Notes: generated by a model not told the origin, from the sequence alone. A DNA stretch of 64,000 nt from Lachnospiraceae bacterium XBB2008 (GCA_900102235.1 FMVL01000005.1:62001-126000); one strand, 5' to 3'; counted from the stretch's first letter, positions 17,038-25,937 are shown. Numbers and translations: made by a program.

Positions 17038-18336
17038 TTACTTGCTTTCTATGGTTATCCGGTATTCAGCCGGTATTCCGTCGGCTATCAGGTCGGCTTT
17101 TCGTAAGATAAGCTGTTCCATCTCGCCCGGAGCCATCACACGCTTGTGCAGTCTGGCAAGTTCCTTACCATCTGCATAAGTTACAACATCCACATCCTTA
17201 AATACCGAACCGACTCTGAACCTGATCGTAGTAAGATCGGCCATATGATCGGGTCTCAGGATAGACGGAACACTGTAACGGACTCCGCCGTCGGTAACGA
17301 CCTTTACCTTAGTCTCATCACCGTCGCTGCCGGCTTTTCCGCCGGACGCGGACTTTATGTACTCAGCCGCATGGGCGCCTGCTGCCGAAGCCTCCTCCGA
17401 TACATAGTCCACCAGATCATGCACATGAAGGACATTTCCGCAGGAGAACACTCCCGGGATCGAAGTTTCGAGGCTTTCGTTAACCACCGCACCGCTCGTC
17501 ACGGGGCTCAGATCTACACCCAGCTGACCTGAGAGTTCGTTTTCGGGCAGGAGACCGCAGCTTAACAGCAGCGTATCACATTCATAGAACTGTTCCGACC
17601 CGGGGATGGGACTTAACCTGTCATCAACCTCTGCTATTGTCACGCCCGTAAGCCGCTTTTTGCCGTGGATCTTAACTACTGTATGAGAAAGCATGAGCGG
17701 TATTCCGTAATCGTCCAGACACTGCACTATGTTACGCTTCAGGCCTCCCGAATAAGGCTGGAGTTCAGCGACCAGCTTAACATGGGCGCCTTCGAGAGTC
17801 ATTCGTCTGGCCATGATGAGTCCGATATCGCCGGAGCCTAAGATCACGACTTCTCGTCCCGGCATGCGTCCTTCAAGATTGACAAAATACTGCGCGGTTC
17901 CCGCCGTATATATGCCCGCAGGCCTTTCTCCGGGGATATTTAAGGCTCCTCTTGCCCTCTCCCTGCATCCCATGGCCAGGACGACGGCGTCGGCATCATA
18001 AATGTTAAGTCCGCCTTCTTCATCCATCGTAGTCACGATCTTGGTCTTTCCGTCATCCGAAAGCTTAAGGTCCGTCACGATTGTAGCCAGTCTGTACGGT
18101 ATCTTCAGTTCTTCAACCTGTTTGATGAATCTGTCGGCATATTCGGGACCGGTCAGTTCCTCTTTGAACGTGTGGAGACCGAAACCGTTGTGGATACACT
18201 GGTTAAGGATCCCTCCGAGCCTTACATCTCTCTCCACGATCAGGATATCTTCCACTCCCGCTTTATGTGCCGATACGGCTGCGGCCAGTCCCGCGGGACC
18301 TCCGCCTATAATGAGGATCTTCACATGCTTATTCAT
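17038..18336 (-). CDS. NAD(P)/FAD-dependent oxidoreductase (second subunit of GlpA-like system)
   Basis: 432 residues from ATG 18336, chosen because a near-perfect RBS, AGGAGGTG, lies six bases upstream and the start overlaps the preceding stop by eight bases. FAD site GGGPAGLAAAV at the N-terminus, GGILNQCIHNGFGLH soon after, a second dinucleotide fold with VILGSGDIGLIMARRM (about residue 160), and a C-terminal VFSCGNVLHVHDLVDYV FAD segment. This layout is the pyridine nucleotide-disulfide-type partner that occurs with glycerol-3-phosphate dehydrogenase-like proteins. It likely passes electrons from the flavin dehydrogenase encoded just upstream. Confidence 0.88.
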   Translation of the reverse strand: MNKHVKILIIGGGPAGLAAAVSAHKAGVEDILIVERDVRLGGILNQCIHNGFGLHTFKEELTGPEYADRFIKQVEELKIPYRLATIVTDLKLSDDGKTKIVTTMDEEGGLNIYDADAVVLAMGCRERARGALNIPGERPAGIYTAGTAQYFVNLEGRMPGREVVILGSGDIGLIMARRMTLEGAHVKLVAELQPYSGGLKRNIVQCLDDYGIPLMLSHTVVKIHGKKRLTGVTIAEVDDRLSPIPGSEQFYECDTLLLSCGLLPENELSGQLGVDLSPVTSGAVVNESLETSIPGVFSCGNVLHVHDLVDYVSEEASAAGAHAAEYIKSASGGKAGSDGDETKVKVVTDGGVRYSVPSILRPDHMADLTTIRFRVGSVFKDVDVVTYADGKELARLHKRVMAPGEMEQLILRKADLIADGIPAEYRITIESK

Positions 18337-19834
18337 GAGCTTCACCTCCTTTGGTCTCATCCTTGGGGTAGCCCGTCAGCAATCCGGAACCGCAGCCTTT
18401 CTTAGTGATCTCGGATATATCTACCCCCAGTTCTCTGGCTAATATCGCCACTTGCTTGGGCGTGCAGAATCCCGCCTGGCATCTTCCCATTCCGGCACGT
18501 ACTCTTCTCTTTACGCCATCAAGTGTCGTGGCCCCAAGCGGTCTGTTGATCGCATCAACTATCTCTCCCTCGGTCACAAGCTCGCATCTGCAGATAACCT
18601 TGGCATAGAGGGGATTTTCACTTATCTTACGCTGTCTGGTCTCGATGTCCGAGAGTGCCATGGATGTGATCCCCTGTCTCGTTGCGATGAAATCAGTCTT
18701 TTTCTCAGAGGGGCATATTCCGTCTACTATCCCGGCCACATATACTCCGATGGCAGGAGCTGCGGAAAGCCCCGGCGATTCAATGCCTGCCACATCTATG
18801 AATCCGGGAGCATCGGATACCTCACCTATGATGAAATCGCCGCCGTCCTCATGAGCCCTTAAGCCTGCAAAAGAAGTGATGATATTGCCTCTGGAAGGAA
18901 GTGCTTTCACGCTGCGGGAGCCCACTTCCACGACTTTGGCCAGACCTTCCGCGCTGGTATCGGTGGCATCATGGTCTTCCGTATCCTCGGCGGTAGGACC
19001 CACGAGAAGGTTTCCGTGAACCGTCGGGGTAACGAGCACACCCTTGCCTTTTGCCGTAGGCAGCTGGAAAAGCGTAGCCGAAACATATCCGCCCACCTTC
19101 TTATCCAGCAGGCAATACTCGCCTTTTCTCGGGGTGATATGGATCTTGTCTGCAGAGACCATGTTATGGAAGGTATCGGCATATACGCCTGCCGCGTTGA
19201 TCACTATGTCCGCATGTATCCGAATGTTCTCGTCGCTCTCAAGCTTATTGGTGATCGAAGGATGCTTAACGGCTTCGATCAGATACCCTTTCTCATCCTT
19301 GGATACGCTCATGACCTCGGTATCAAGAGAGAACTCCACACCGTTTACGGCAGCGTTCTCGGCAAGAGCGACCGTCAGCATGAAGGGATCGACGATACCC
19401 CCGGTAGGTGCATACAGAGCAGCAACCACTTCGTCGGAGATATTCGGCTCGAGCTTGCGTAGCTCATCGGCTTCAAGGATACGTACTCCCTCTACTCCGT
19501 TAGTCTCGGCGCGGGAGAGCAGGTCATTAAGCGCACCTCTGTCCGCCTCGTCAAAACATAGAACCAGCGATCCGTTGTTCTTAAAGTGAAAATCCAGGTC
19601 GCGGGACAGCTCTGCCATCATGCGGCTTCCCTCGACATTCAGTTTTGCTTTTAATGTGCCGGGTTTGGCATCATATCCGGAATGCACGATACCGCTGTTA
19701 GCCTTGGAGGTCCCTTCGCATACGTCTGATGCACGCTCCAGGACCAATACATCCAGCTGCCTGCGGGAAAGTTCCCTGGCAACGGAAGCTCCGGTCACAC
19801 CGGCTCCTATTATAACTATCTGCTTATTTATCAT
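18329..19834 (-). CDS. FAD-dependent glycerol-3-phosphate dehydrogenase-like protein with BFD-type iron-sulfur domain
   Basis: About 501 residues from ATG 19834, which has AGAGGA seven bases upstream; longer starts overlap the MFS gene. DAO-fold oxidase: IVIIGAGVTGASVARELSRR, an HSGYDAKPG active-site segment, and DIVINAAGVYAD. The C-terminal 90 residues carry CRCE and CQAGFC, a [2Fe-2S] ferredoxin-like BFD domain, as in GlpA. Known relatives oxidise glycerol-3-phosphate or 2-hydroxyacids such as 2-hydroxyglutarate. With the next two genes it forms a three-part flavin system; no glycerol kinase or facilitator gene is adjacent, so the substrate remains open. Confidence 0.85.
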   Translation of the reverse strand: MINKQIVIIGAGVTGASVARELSRRQLDVLVLERASDVCEGTSKANSGIVHSGYDAKPGTLKAKLNVEGSRMMAELSRDLDFHFKNNGSLVLCFDEADRGALNDLLSRAETNGVEGVRILEADELRKLEPNISDEVVAALYAPTGGIVDPFMLTVALAENAAVNGVEFSLDTEVMSVSKDEKGYLIEAVKHPSITNKLESDENIRIHADIVINAAGVYADTFHNMVSADKIHITPRKGEYCLLDKKVGGYVSATLFQLPTAKGKGVLVTPTVHGNLLVGPTAEDTEDHDATDTSAEGLAKVVEVGSRSVKALPSRGNIITSFAGLRAHEDGGDFIIGEVSDAPGFIDVAGIESPGLSAAPAIGVYVAGIVDGICPSEKKTDFIATRQGITSMALSDIETRQRKISENPLYAKVICRCELVTEGEIVDAINRPLGATTLDGVKRRVRAGMGRCQAGFCTPKQVAILARELGVDISEITKKGCGSGLLTGYPKDETKGGEAHE

Positions 19835-19853
19835 CGGTAAATCCTCTGTCTTA

Positions 19854-21182
19854 TCAGTCATCTACATCAAGATATTCCAACTTGCTTGCTTTTTTCTGAG
19901 GTTTGTTATCACCGTGCCTGACCATCATCATGGTTCCGAACGCAAGGACCATGAAGAAGACCGAATACGGGAAAAGAGTCTTGTACGACACGTACTGCAG
20001 GAGTGCGCCCGAAAGGATCGGTGTCACTATCTGCGCCGACATCGAGAATGTATAGTAAAGGCCCGTATACTTTCCGACATCGGATTCCTTACACATCTCA
20101 ACTACCATGGGCAGTGAGTTGACATTGACTGCAGCCCAGCCTATTCCGACAAGGACGAAAAAGACATTGATCGAAGCTGAGAAGTTGGCATACATTCCGA
20201 CAGCCGCATAGGATATGATCAGCATTACAAGTCCGATCAGTATGGACTTCTTGCGGCCGATCTTCGCTGCCAGGATACCTATGGGGATGTAGCTTAAGCA
20301 TGCCGCCACGGTACCGACCATCAGGCAGTTGGCATATCCGCCGTTTTTCATGTTCCATACGGTAGTAGCATATCTGGACCATGCGGTCGTCACGGCGTTA
20401 TATGCGGTAAACCACAGCGCTATGGATAGCAGGATGAAGAAAAGGCTCTTCTTGACATCCTTCGGAAGCTCACCGCCGGATTCGGTAGCCTCGGCAGTCT
20501 CTACTGCGGATTTTATGACTTCATCTTCGGATTCTGCGGCTTCCTTTGCCTGCAGAGCTTCCCACTCTTCGTTCTCCTTCGCCACGAGAGGAGCGATCTT
20601 TTTCTCCCGGGTGGTAAGAACCAGCACTATCACTGCGATGATCATGACAGCTATGACGCCCAGAAGTATGGGCATGTAGTCGTTATCGTCCTTGGACAGG
20701 AGAGAGATCAGGACCAGCGTGTATACGCCGCCGATGGCTCCCATCAGATTGATGACGGCATTACCCTGACTTCGAAGAGGCTTCGGTGTAAGATCGGGCA
20801 TCAGTGCGACAGCCGGGGATCTGTACAGACCCATGGCGATCAGGAGCAGGAAAAGCATGATGATGAACATCGCAAGCGATGCACGCGCATTTGCCAGACC
20901 GACCAGGTACAGGAAAACACAGGCAAGGATCGTTCCGACGATGATGAACGGGGTTCTTTTGCCGATCGGGGTATCCACCTTATCCGAGATCGTACCCAGG
21001 ATAGGCAGAAGAAATACCGCAAGTACATTGTCAAGCGCCATGATCGCACCGGTGATCGTCTCGTTTAAGTGAAACGTCTGCTGAAGCATGAGCGGTATGA
21101 TGTTGTCATACATCTGCCAGAATGCGCAGATCGACAGGAATGCCAATCCGATGAAAAATGTTCTTTTGTAATTAAGTTTCAT
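19854..21182 (-). CDS. MFS transporter, GPH/SLC45-like
   Basis: 442 residues from ATG 21182, preceded by GAGGGG at good distance. Twelve membrane helices in two halves, with a charged cytoplasmic loop rich in Glu and Ala in the middle (about residues 195-240). Motif SDKVDTPIGKRTPFIIVGT after helix 2 is the sugar-cation symporter signature. Such proteins usually take up disaccharides or other small sugars. It lies between manC and the GlpA-like genes; its role may be uptake of a glycoside or glycerol-phosphate compound, but the substrate is not shown. Confidence 0.85.
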   Translation of the reverse strand: MKLNYKRTFFIGLAFLSICAFWQMYDNIIPLMLQQTFHLNETITGAIMALDNVLAVFLLPILGTISDKVDTPIGKRTPFIIVGTILACVFLYLVGLANARASLAMFIIMLFLLLIAMGLYRSPAVALMPDLTPKPLRSQGNAVINLMGAIGGVYTLVLISLLSKDDNDYMPILLGVIAVMIIAVIVLVLTTREKKIAPLVAKENEEWEALQAKEAAESEDEVIKSAVETAEATESGGELPKDVKKSLFFILLSIALWFTAYNAVTTAWSRYATTVWNMKNGGYANCLMVGTVAACLSYIPIGILAAKIGRKKSILIGLVMLIISYAAVGMYANFSASINVFFVLVGIGWAAVNVNSLPMVVEMCKESDVGKYTGLYYTFSMSAQIVTPILSGALLQYVSYKTLFPYSVFFMVLAFGTMMMVRHGDNKPQKKASKLEYLDVDD

Positions 21183-21193
21183 ATCGTATCCCC

Positions 21194-22525
21194 TCAAATA
21201 TCAAAACTGTCAAAAGGCTTATCGTATTTGATCTTGTCCGATACCCGGATCTCCTTGCCGAGCTGTACCTCCATGATGCGAAGAGCACTGAATGCGTGGA
21301 TCATGTGTCTGGCACCCGCAGGTATCGATATCACATCCCCGGGACCGACTATCCTTAGTTCTCCGTCTACGACCGCTGCTCCCTGTCCGCTCAGAACCGT
21401 CCATATCTCGTCGCGGTGCTCGTGGCTGTGATAGTTCATCTCGTTACCGGGATTCAATGTCACGCGGATCGTCAGCGAATCGTCCTCGACATCGATCACG
21501 CGGAACTCACCCCAGGACTTCTCCGCATATCTGACATCTCCGCCAAGTGAATCCACGTAGGGCTTGATGTAACTCGACTGCTCCTTATCGGATACCAGGA
21601 TCCCTTCGGGACTGGCTGCTACCACCACATCTTTTAGCCCCATCGCGATGATCGGCATGTCGAGTTCGTTTAAGATGTTCACGCCTTCGCATGTATCGTT
21701 TATGATGCCCTGCCCGATGATGGGCTCATCCATGGCCTCGGTAAGCGTATTCCAGGTACCCAGGTCCTTCCACTGACCGGCGAATCTGAGCACGTCTATC
21801 GAGTCCTCCTTCTCACCGACAGCATAGTCGAAACTGATCTTGGTCAGCGTATCGTAAGTGTCAAACAGCGTCTGATAATCCGAAGTCCCCAGGGTCTCCT
21901 CTGTCTTCCCGAGCAGATATTTGAGCTTAAACCCGAATACACCCGCATTCCAGAGAGCGCCCTGACTGATATATCCGGCAGCCGTCTCTTTATCGGGTTT
22001 TTCCTTGAATTCCCTGACTGCGCTGAACTCACCTCGGTCCTCGGGTATGACATAACCGTATTTTTCACTGGGATATGTGGGTTCGATCCCCATCAGGGAC
22101 AGATTTGTGTCCGTGGAAGCCACATGATCGCTGAGTTTGGACAGCGTCCTGAAATAATCGGGATCAACGTAAGGATCTATGGGGCATACGATCACGGGCT
22201 CGTCCTCTCCGACACCCTGAACGTGGCGAAGGTATGAGGTCGCAAGTGCGATCGCGGGAAAAGTATCCCTCCTGCACGGCTCCACGGATATGCCCACTTC
22301 CGGGCCTATCTGATTATGTATGGATGAAACCTGGGATTTGGATGTTGCGATGGTGATGACCGCGTCGGGATCGACTTCCCTGAGCATCCTGTACATCCGC
22401 TGGACCATGGACTCGTAGTTTCCGTCTTCCATGCGGAATATCTTGATGAACTGTTTGGACCGGATATCATTTGAAAGCGGCCACAGACGCTTTCCCGAGC
22501 CGCCCGAGAGCAGAACTATGTTCAT
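21194..22525 (-). CDS. manC: Mannose-1-phosphate guanylyltransferase (ManC)
   Basis: 443 residues from ATG 22525 (RBS AAGGGGG). The N-terminal nucleotidyltransferase has LSGGSGKRLWPLSND followed by SKQF, the GTP-binding pyrophosphorylase signature, and FKEKPD further on. The C-terminal 110 residues are a cupin with YHSHEHRDEIW and PAGARHMIHA, as in type II phosphomannose isomerase/GDP-mannose pyrophosphorylase fusions. It makes GDP-mannose from mannose-1-phosphate and GTP and may also isomerise mannose-6-phosphate. Mannose-1-phosphate is the product of the GH130 phosphorylases encoded 6 kb away, so this gene could draw directly on mannan breakdown. GDP-mannose would feed the glycosyltransferases downstream. 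Confidence 0.92.
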   Translation of the reverse strand: MNIVLLSGGSGKRLWPLSNDIRSKQFIKIFRMEDGNYESMVQRMYRMLREVDPDAVITIATSKSQVSSIHNQIGPEVGISVEPCRRDTFPAIALATSYLRHVQGVGEDEPVIVCPIDPYVDPDYFRTLSKLSDHVASTDTNLSLMGIEPTYPSEKYGYVIPEDRGEFSAVREFKEKPDKETAAGYISQGALWNAGVFGFKLKYLLGKTEETLGTSDYQTLFDTYDTLTKISFDYAVGEKEDSIDVLRFAGQWKDLGTWNTLTEAMDEPIIGQGIINDTCEGVNILNELDMPIIAMGLKDVVVAASPEGILVSDKEQSSYIKPYVDSLGGDVRYAEKSWGEFRVIDVEDDSLTIRVTLNPGNEMNYHSHEHRDEIWTVLSGQGAAVVDGELRIVGPGDVISIPAGARHMIHAFSALRIMEVQLGKEIRVSDKIKYDKPFDSFDI

Positions 22526-22563
22526 GTAAATCCCCCTTTTTGCCTTCAGCATATAGATACTTT

Positions 22564-22592
22564 ATTTTACTAAAAATGGGGGATAAATACAA
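22564..22592 (-). promoter_or_regulatory. Promoter of manC
   Basis: Minus-strand TTGTAT (22592-22587) and TAAAAT (22569-22564) with a 17-base spacer. The predicted start lies about 30 bases before the manC ATG, which leaves room for the RBS only. Confidence 0.55.
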
Positions 22593-22606
22593 CCGAAGCA
22601 AACGGC

Positions 22607-22667
22607 GGTACGAAGTCTGAACTCCCTGAAAACAGACAGGTCGCCTGCAAGGCCATTCCTTCGTACC
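22607..22667. repeat. Inverted repeat with internal small hairpins between divergent promoters
   Basis: GGTACGAAG (22607-22615) is the perfect reverse complement of CTTCGTACC (22659-22667). Inside are CTG-AAAA-CAG and GCCT-GCA-AGGC mini-hairpins, giving a three-arm layout. The site is between the -35 boxes of the manC and XRE-Uma2 promoters, so neither transcript should include it. It may be a shared operator or an unannotated small RNA. Confidence 0.5.
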
Positions 22668-22686
22668 CGGATTTGGGTAAAAGTGC

Positions 22687-22715
22687 TTGATTTCAATGAT
22701 CAAAGAGAATAGAAT
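22687..22715 (+). promoter_or_regulatory. Promoter of the XRE-Uma2 gene with possible self-operator
   Basis: TTGATT (22687-22692) and TAGAAT (22710-22715) with a 17-base spacer, then AAAGGGAGG before the start codon. A dyad, TTGAT-N7-ATCAA, overlaps the -35 and the spacer and is a reasonable site for the XRE-type domain encoded by the same gene. Confidence 0.55.
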
Positions 22716-22737
22716 GAGTTAAAAGGGAGGTGCTTTG

Positions 22738-23622
22738 ATGAATGCCGATGATATCAGAAGAAGAAAAAAAGCCCTGAAACTCACGACCAAAGAACTGGCT
22801 TATCGAGCCGAGCTTCCGGTGAGTACCGTCAGCAAGATAATGACGGGTGAGACCAGAAATCCCTCATATGTAACTCTCGAAAAGCTGGATCTCGTGATCA
22901 TGCAGGAAGAGGCTGATCGCCGCATCGAGACATATCTGGCTGCCTTGGAGGAATACATAAAAGCACATCCGGACACGGATTTTGACCAGACGGAGTTCGA
23001 CCGGATATACCGTGAAGAGAACCGGCTGGATAATGCACCGATTCCGCTGGCGCGGTCTTTGGATGAGCCGAGGGAATCGATCGGCAACCTTGCGTACCGT
23101 ATGAGCGGGATGATGTCACTCGAGGAATACTCGGCGCTGGGCGAAAGCCGGATATATGAGCTGCTAAACGGTCAGCTTATAGTAAATGACCATCCTAAAG
23201 TCCGCCATCAACGGATCATCAGTGATGTCGGAAGAACGATCGGAAACTTTATAAGTGACAGGGGCGGACCGTGCGAAGTATTTATCGGTGGCATCAATGT
23301 CCGGTTTCCCGGAGATGACTCTACCAATCTCATCCCGGACATCGCGGTTATATGCGATCCCGATATTCTGGACGAGACCGGCACCACTTCGGCCCCGGAT
23401 TGGATAATAGAAGTAACCTCCCCGGCCACGCGTAAACGTGACTACAACGAAAAGCGCAGTAAGTATATGAAAAACGGGGTTCGTGAATACTGGGTGATAG
23501 ACCTTGAAAAAGAAGCGGTATCGGTATATCTGGCAGAAAGCCCGGACATGGCCGGGCTGTACGGATTCGGAACAGATATCCCGGTGACCATATATAACGG
23601 AGATCTGGTGATCCGGATATAG
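22738..23622 (+). CDS. XRE helix-turn-helix fused to Uma2-family nuclease-like domain
   Basis: 294 residues; ATG 22738 has GGGAGG at good distance (a TTG three bases earlier is possible). Residues 1-65 are an XRE/Cro-type DNA-binding domain (LTTKELAYRAELPVSTVSKI). A helical linker runs to about residue 120. Residues about 122-294 match Uma2: LEEYSALGESRIYELLNGQL, HQRIISDVGRTIGNF, PDIAVICD, DWIIEVTSP and KYMKNGVREYWVID. The Asp in PDIAV and the Glu in IIEV occupy the PD-(D/E)XK nuclease positions. Uma2 proteins are common but functionally obscure; stand-alone copies are usual, whereas the N-terminal repressor domain is unusual. It is the only plus-strand gene in a 35-kb minus-strand stretch. 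Confidence 0.88.
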   Translation: MNADDIRRRKKALKLTTKELAYRAELPVSTVSKIMTGETRNPSYVTLEKLDLVIMQEEADRRIETYLAALEEYIKAHPDTDFDQTEFDRIYREENRLDNAPIPLARSLDEPRESIGNLAYRMSGMMSLEEYSALGESRIYELLNGQLIVNDHPKVRHQRIISDVGRTIGNFISDRGGPCEVFIGGINVRFPGDDSTNLIPDIAVICDPDILDETGTTSAPDWIIEVTSPATRKRDYNEKRSKYMKNGVREYWVIDLEKEAVSVYLAESPDMAGLYGFGTDIPVTIYNGDLVIRI

Positions 23623-23640
23623 ATATATAAATGAGCAGGT

Positions 23641-24591
23641 TTACGCAGGCAGGCAGGAGGCGATGATCTTCATGTCGCCGGTAAGAGACATAAGCCCATA
23701 GCCGTAAGGAACGATGAAGTGATCACCCTTCTTAACTTCACATCCGTCAACGGCTCCCGAGCCGTCGACTACGCTCATCAGCATGAAAGGCCGCTCAAAC
23801 TCCACTCCGAGGCCGTCCCGGCAGCAGATGCGGTAGACCTCATATTCTTTGCAGGATATGAGTTTGAACACGTCATCGGCCGAATCATCATGAATGACAA
23901 GCCCGGAGATATCGGGCGAGGGCACCGTGATAACATCCTTGGCCTGCTGCAGGTGCAGTTCTCTTAGTTTGCCGTCCACAAGCCTGTCATAGTCATAGAT
24001 CCTGTATGTGATATCGGAGTTCTCCTGAGTCTCAAGGAGAGTCACGCCTCCGCAGATAGCATGGACCGTTCCGGGGTCGATCTGTATGAAATCACCGGGT
24101 GTGATATCGATATGCCGGATCAGTTCATCCCACCGTCCGTTATCTATCATTTCGCAGAGCTCAGCCCTGGTCTTTGCGTTATGACCGGCTATCAGAGAAC
24201 TTCCCGGATCGGCATCCAGGACATACCAGCATTCCGTTTTGCCGAGTGTACCGGTCTCATGATCCGATGCATAATCATCATCGGGATGAACCTGGATGCT
24301 CAAGTCGCTCTGAGCCGATATGATCTTGGTCAGTAACGGGAAAACCTCTCCCGGTGCATCACCGAAGAGTTCCCTGTGATCACGCCAGAGTTCGCTGAGC
24401 TTCATGCCCGCAAAAGAACCGGATATGGCCACGCAGTCATGCTTGGGATGAGCGGAGATACCCCAGCACTCACCCACATCGTCGCCGGGCTCGTCATATC
24501 CGAACATGGTCCTGAGTTTCGTCCCGCCCCAGACGGAATGATAGAAACCCGGACGTAAGAATATCAGTTTTTCACTATTTACCTGATTCAT
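23641..24591 (-). CDS. manA: Mannose-6-phosphate isomerase, class I
   Basis: 316 residues, the short Firmicute form. Zinc and active-site segments: LSIQVHPDDDYA (about residue 97), KTECWYVLDADP, and PGTVHAI. The cupin C-terminal half is shortened. It interconverts mannose-6-phosphate and fructose-6-phosphate and so connects mannose released from mannan, or mannose needed for GDP-mannose, with glycolysis. Its ATG overlaps the stop of the Nudix gene by four bases. It is the last gene of the mannan-related operon and converges with the XRE-Uma2 gene 19 bases away. Confidence 0.93.
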   Translation of the reverse strand: MNQVNSEKLIFLRPGFYHSVWGGTKLRTMFGYDEPGDDVGECWGISAHPKHDCVAISGSFAGMKLSELWRDHRELFGDAPGEVFPLLTKIISAQSDLSIQVHPDDDYASDHETGTLGKTECWYVLDADPGSSLIAGHNAKTRAELCEMIDNGRWDELIRHIDITPGDFIQIDPGTVHAICGGVTLLETQENSDITYRIYDYDRLVDGKLRELHLQQAKDVITVPSPDISGLVIHDDSADDVFKLISCKEYEVYRICCRDGLGVEFERPFMLMSVVDGSGAVDGCEVKKGDHFIVPYGYGLMSLTGDMKIIASCLPA

Positions 24592-25214
24592 GCTTTCAAA
24601 AAACCAAAGGGATCACCCGGATCGGACTTCAAAAACATCGCAAGAAGAAGCTGGGCTCTCATGGATGTCATCTCTTCCGAAAGTATCCTCTTTACCTCCG
24701 TTTTATCTGCCCAGAAAGGGCGTATATATTCTGTATCCTCCTGATTATCGGTGGACATATCCCCAGTCACGGTGCCAAACACATTGATCCCGACCTCATC
24801 GGAAATACCCTGTGCGAGCATGTACGGGCGGGTCAGTACGCTGTCGGGTATGCTTACGGGGCTGAATATCATCCCGGTCTCCTCCAGAATCTCCCTGGCA
24901 GCTGCCTCTTCAGGAGTCTCCCCGTCCTCGATCAGCCCTGCGGGCAGTTCGTAGAGATATCTGTCTGCGGGATAGCGGTACTGATGTATCATCAGGATCC
25001 GGTTCGGATCATCGGCATCTACAGCGTATACGAGAACGCCTTCCGGATCGAATACTCCGGTGCGGATGTGGATCCTCTCCTCCGGCCTGCGGCTGGCAAA
25101 ATAATAATGAAACGGTGCCCCGCTCGAAGCGAGGGCATCCATTTCATACAGATTCAGAAAACGGTTATCGGTCAAACGCCGAATATCGGTATAGTGATGT
25201 GATCTGTCTTTCAT
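24588..25214 (-). CDS. Nudix hydrolase, ADP-ribose pyrophosphatase-like
   Basis: 208 residues. A complete Nudix box, GX5EX7REUXEEXGU, reads GLIEDGETPEEAAAREILEE followed by TGM (about residues 96-118). The upstream QYRYPADRYLYELPAG segment is typical of ADP-ribose/sugar-nucleotide pyrophosphatases. The protein would cleave a nucleoside diphosphate linked to another group. Its place in the mannose operon suggests ADP-ribose or GDP-sugar housekeeping, but the substrate is inference. Confidence 0.88.
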   Translation of the reverse strand: MKDRSHHYTDIRRLTDNRFLNLYEMDALASSGAPFHYYFASRRPEERIHIRTGVFDPEGVLVYAVDADDPNRILMIHQYRYPADRYLYELPAGLIEDGETPEEAAAREILEETGMIFSPVSIPDSVLTRPYMLAQGISDEVGINVFGTVTGDMSTDNQEDTEYIRPFWADKTEVKRILSEEMTSMRAQLLLAMFLKSDPGDPFGFLKA

Positions 25215-25248
25215 GTCCGGTCAAATAAGTTTGTGTCTGTCGGACCGA

Positions 25249-25878
25249 TCAGAATCCCAGGTTGTCATTGACCAGGATTACGTGTATGCGGTCTTTGTGC
25301 TTGGAAAATCTGGTGATCAGTATCTGACAGCAGATAGTATCAGGCGATTTGCAGTTCATGCAGGAACCGGTCTTTGAGCAGGGTGTCGAAAGGCCGAATC
25401 TCTGCGCATTTATCGGAGCGGCCACATTACGGGCTCTCTTCATCGCAGCATCCACATCGTTGCAGATCTTATTCATGCCCACGATGAAGATAACCTTCTT
25501 CGGTCCCTGAGCTATGGCCGATACCCTGTTGGCGTTTCCGTCAATGTTGATCATAACGCCATCCTCGGTCATCGCATTGGCACTTGCCAGATATACATCC
25601 GCATCATATGCGGCAAGCATTGCCGCCCTCTTGTCTTCGTATTTATCGCGGTCGATAAAGTTGTAGTTGCCTACATTCAGCGCATCCACAAGTCCTATCT
25701 CGCGGGCGCTCATGGCACCTCCCATCGTAACCGATGAACCCTCGGGTATCAGTTCCAGGGCTTTGGTGAGTGCCTCGTCCTTGTCAGCAGCATAGTATCC
25801 GGTCATATTTCGGGACTTAAGGCCCTCGATAACTTTCTGAGCCAGCAGTTCGTTTCTCTTGATGATATTCTGATCCAT
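25249..25878 (-). CDS. LUD-domain protein (LutC/YkgG-like)
   Basis: 209 residues from ATG 25878, which has AGGGGGT upstream; longer frames start inside the intergenic leader. Motifs: GGAMSAREIGLVDAL, DVYLASANAMTEDGVMINIDG-type segment and a C-terminal CSKTGSCMNCKSPD cysteine group. LUD proteins include LutB/LutC lactate-utilisation subunits, but this single-domain form with C-terminal cysteines is widespread in Clostridia with no known partner. There is no lutA or lutB next to it. It probably binds a small sugar- or acid-like ligand; function is open. Confidence 0.82.
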   Translation of the reverse strand: MDQNIIKRNELLAQKVIEGLKSRNMTGYYAADKDEALTKALELIPEGSSVTMGGAMSAREIGLVDALNVGNYNFIDRDKYEDKRAAMLAAYDADVYLASANAMTEDGVMINIDGNANRVSAIAQGPKKVIFIVGMNKICNDVDAAMKRARNVAAPINAQRFGLSTPCSKTGSCMNCKSPDTICCQILITRFSKHKDRIHVILVNDNLGF

Positions 25879-25937
25879 CTCACAACCCCCTATAACATTG
25901 AATGCAGCCGGGATCCATTTCCCGACTTTATTCAACC

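Noticed and set aside
25249-25878. Lactate utilisation operon lutABC
   Set aside because: Only a single LUD-domain gene is present, with no lutA or lutB neighbours.
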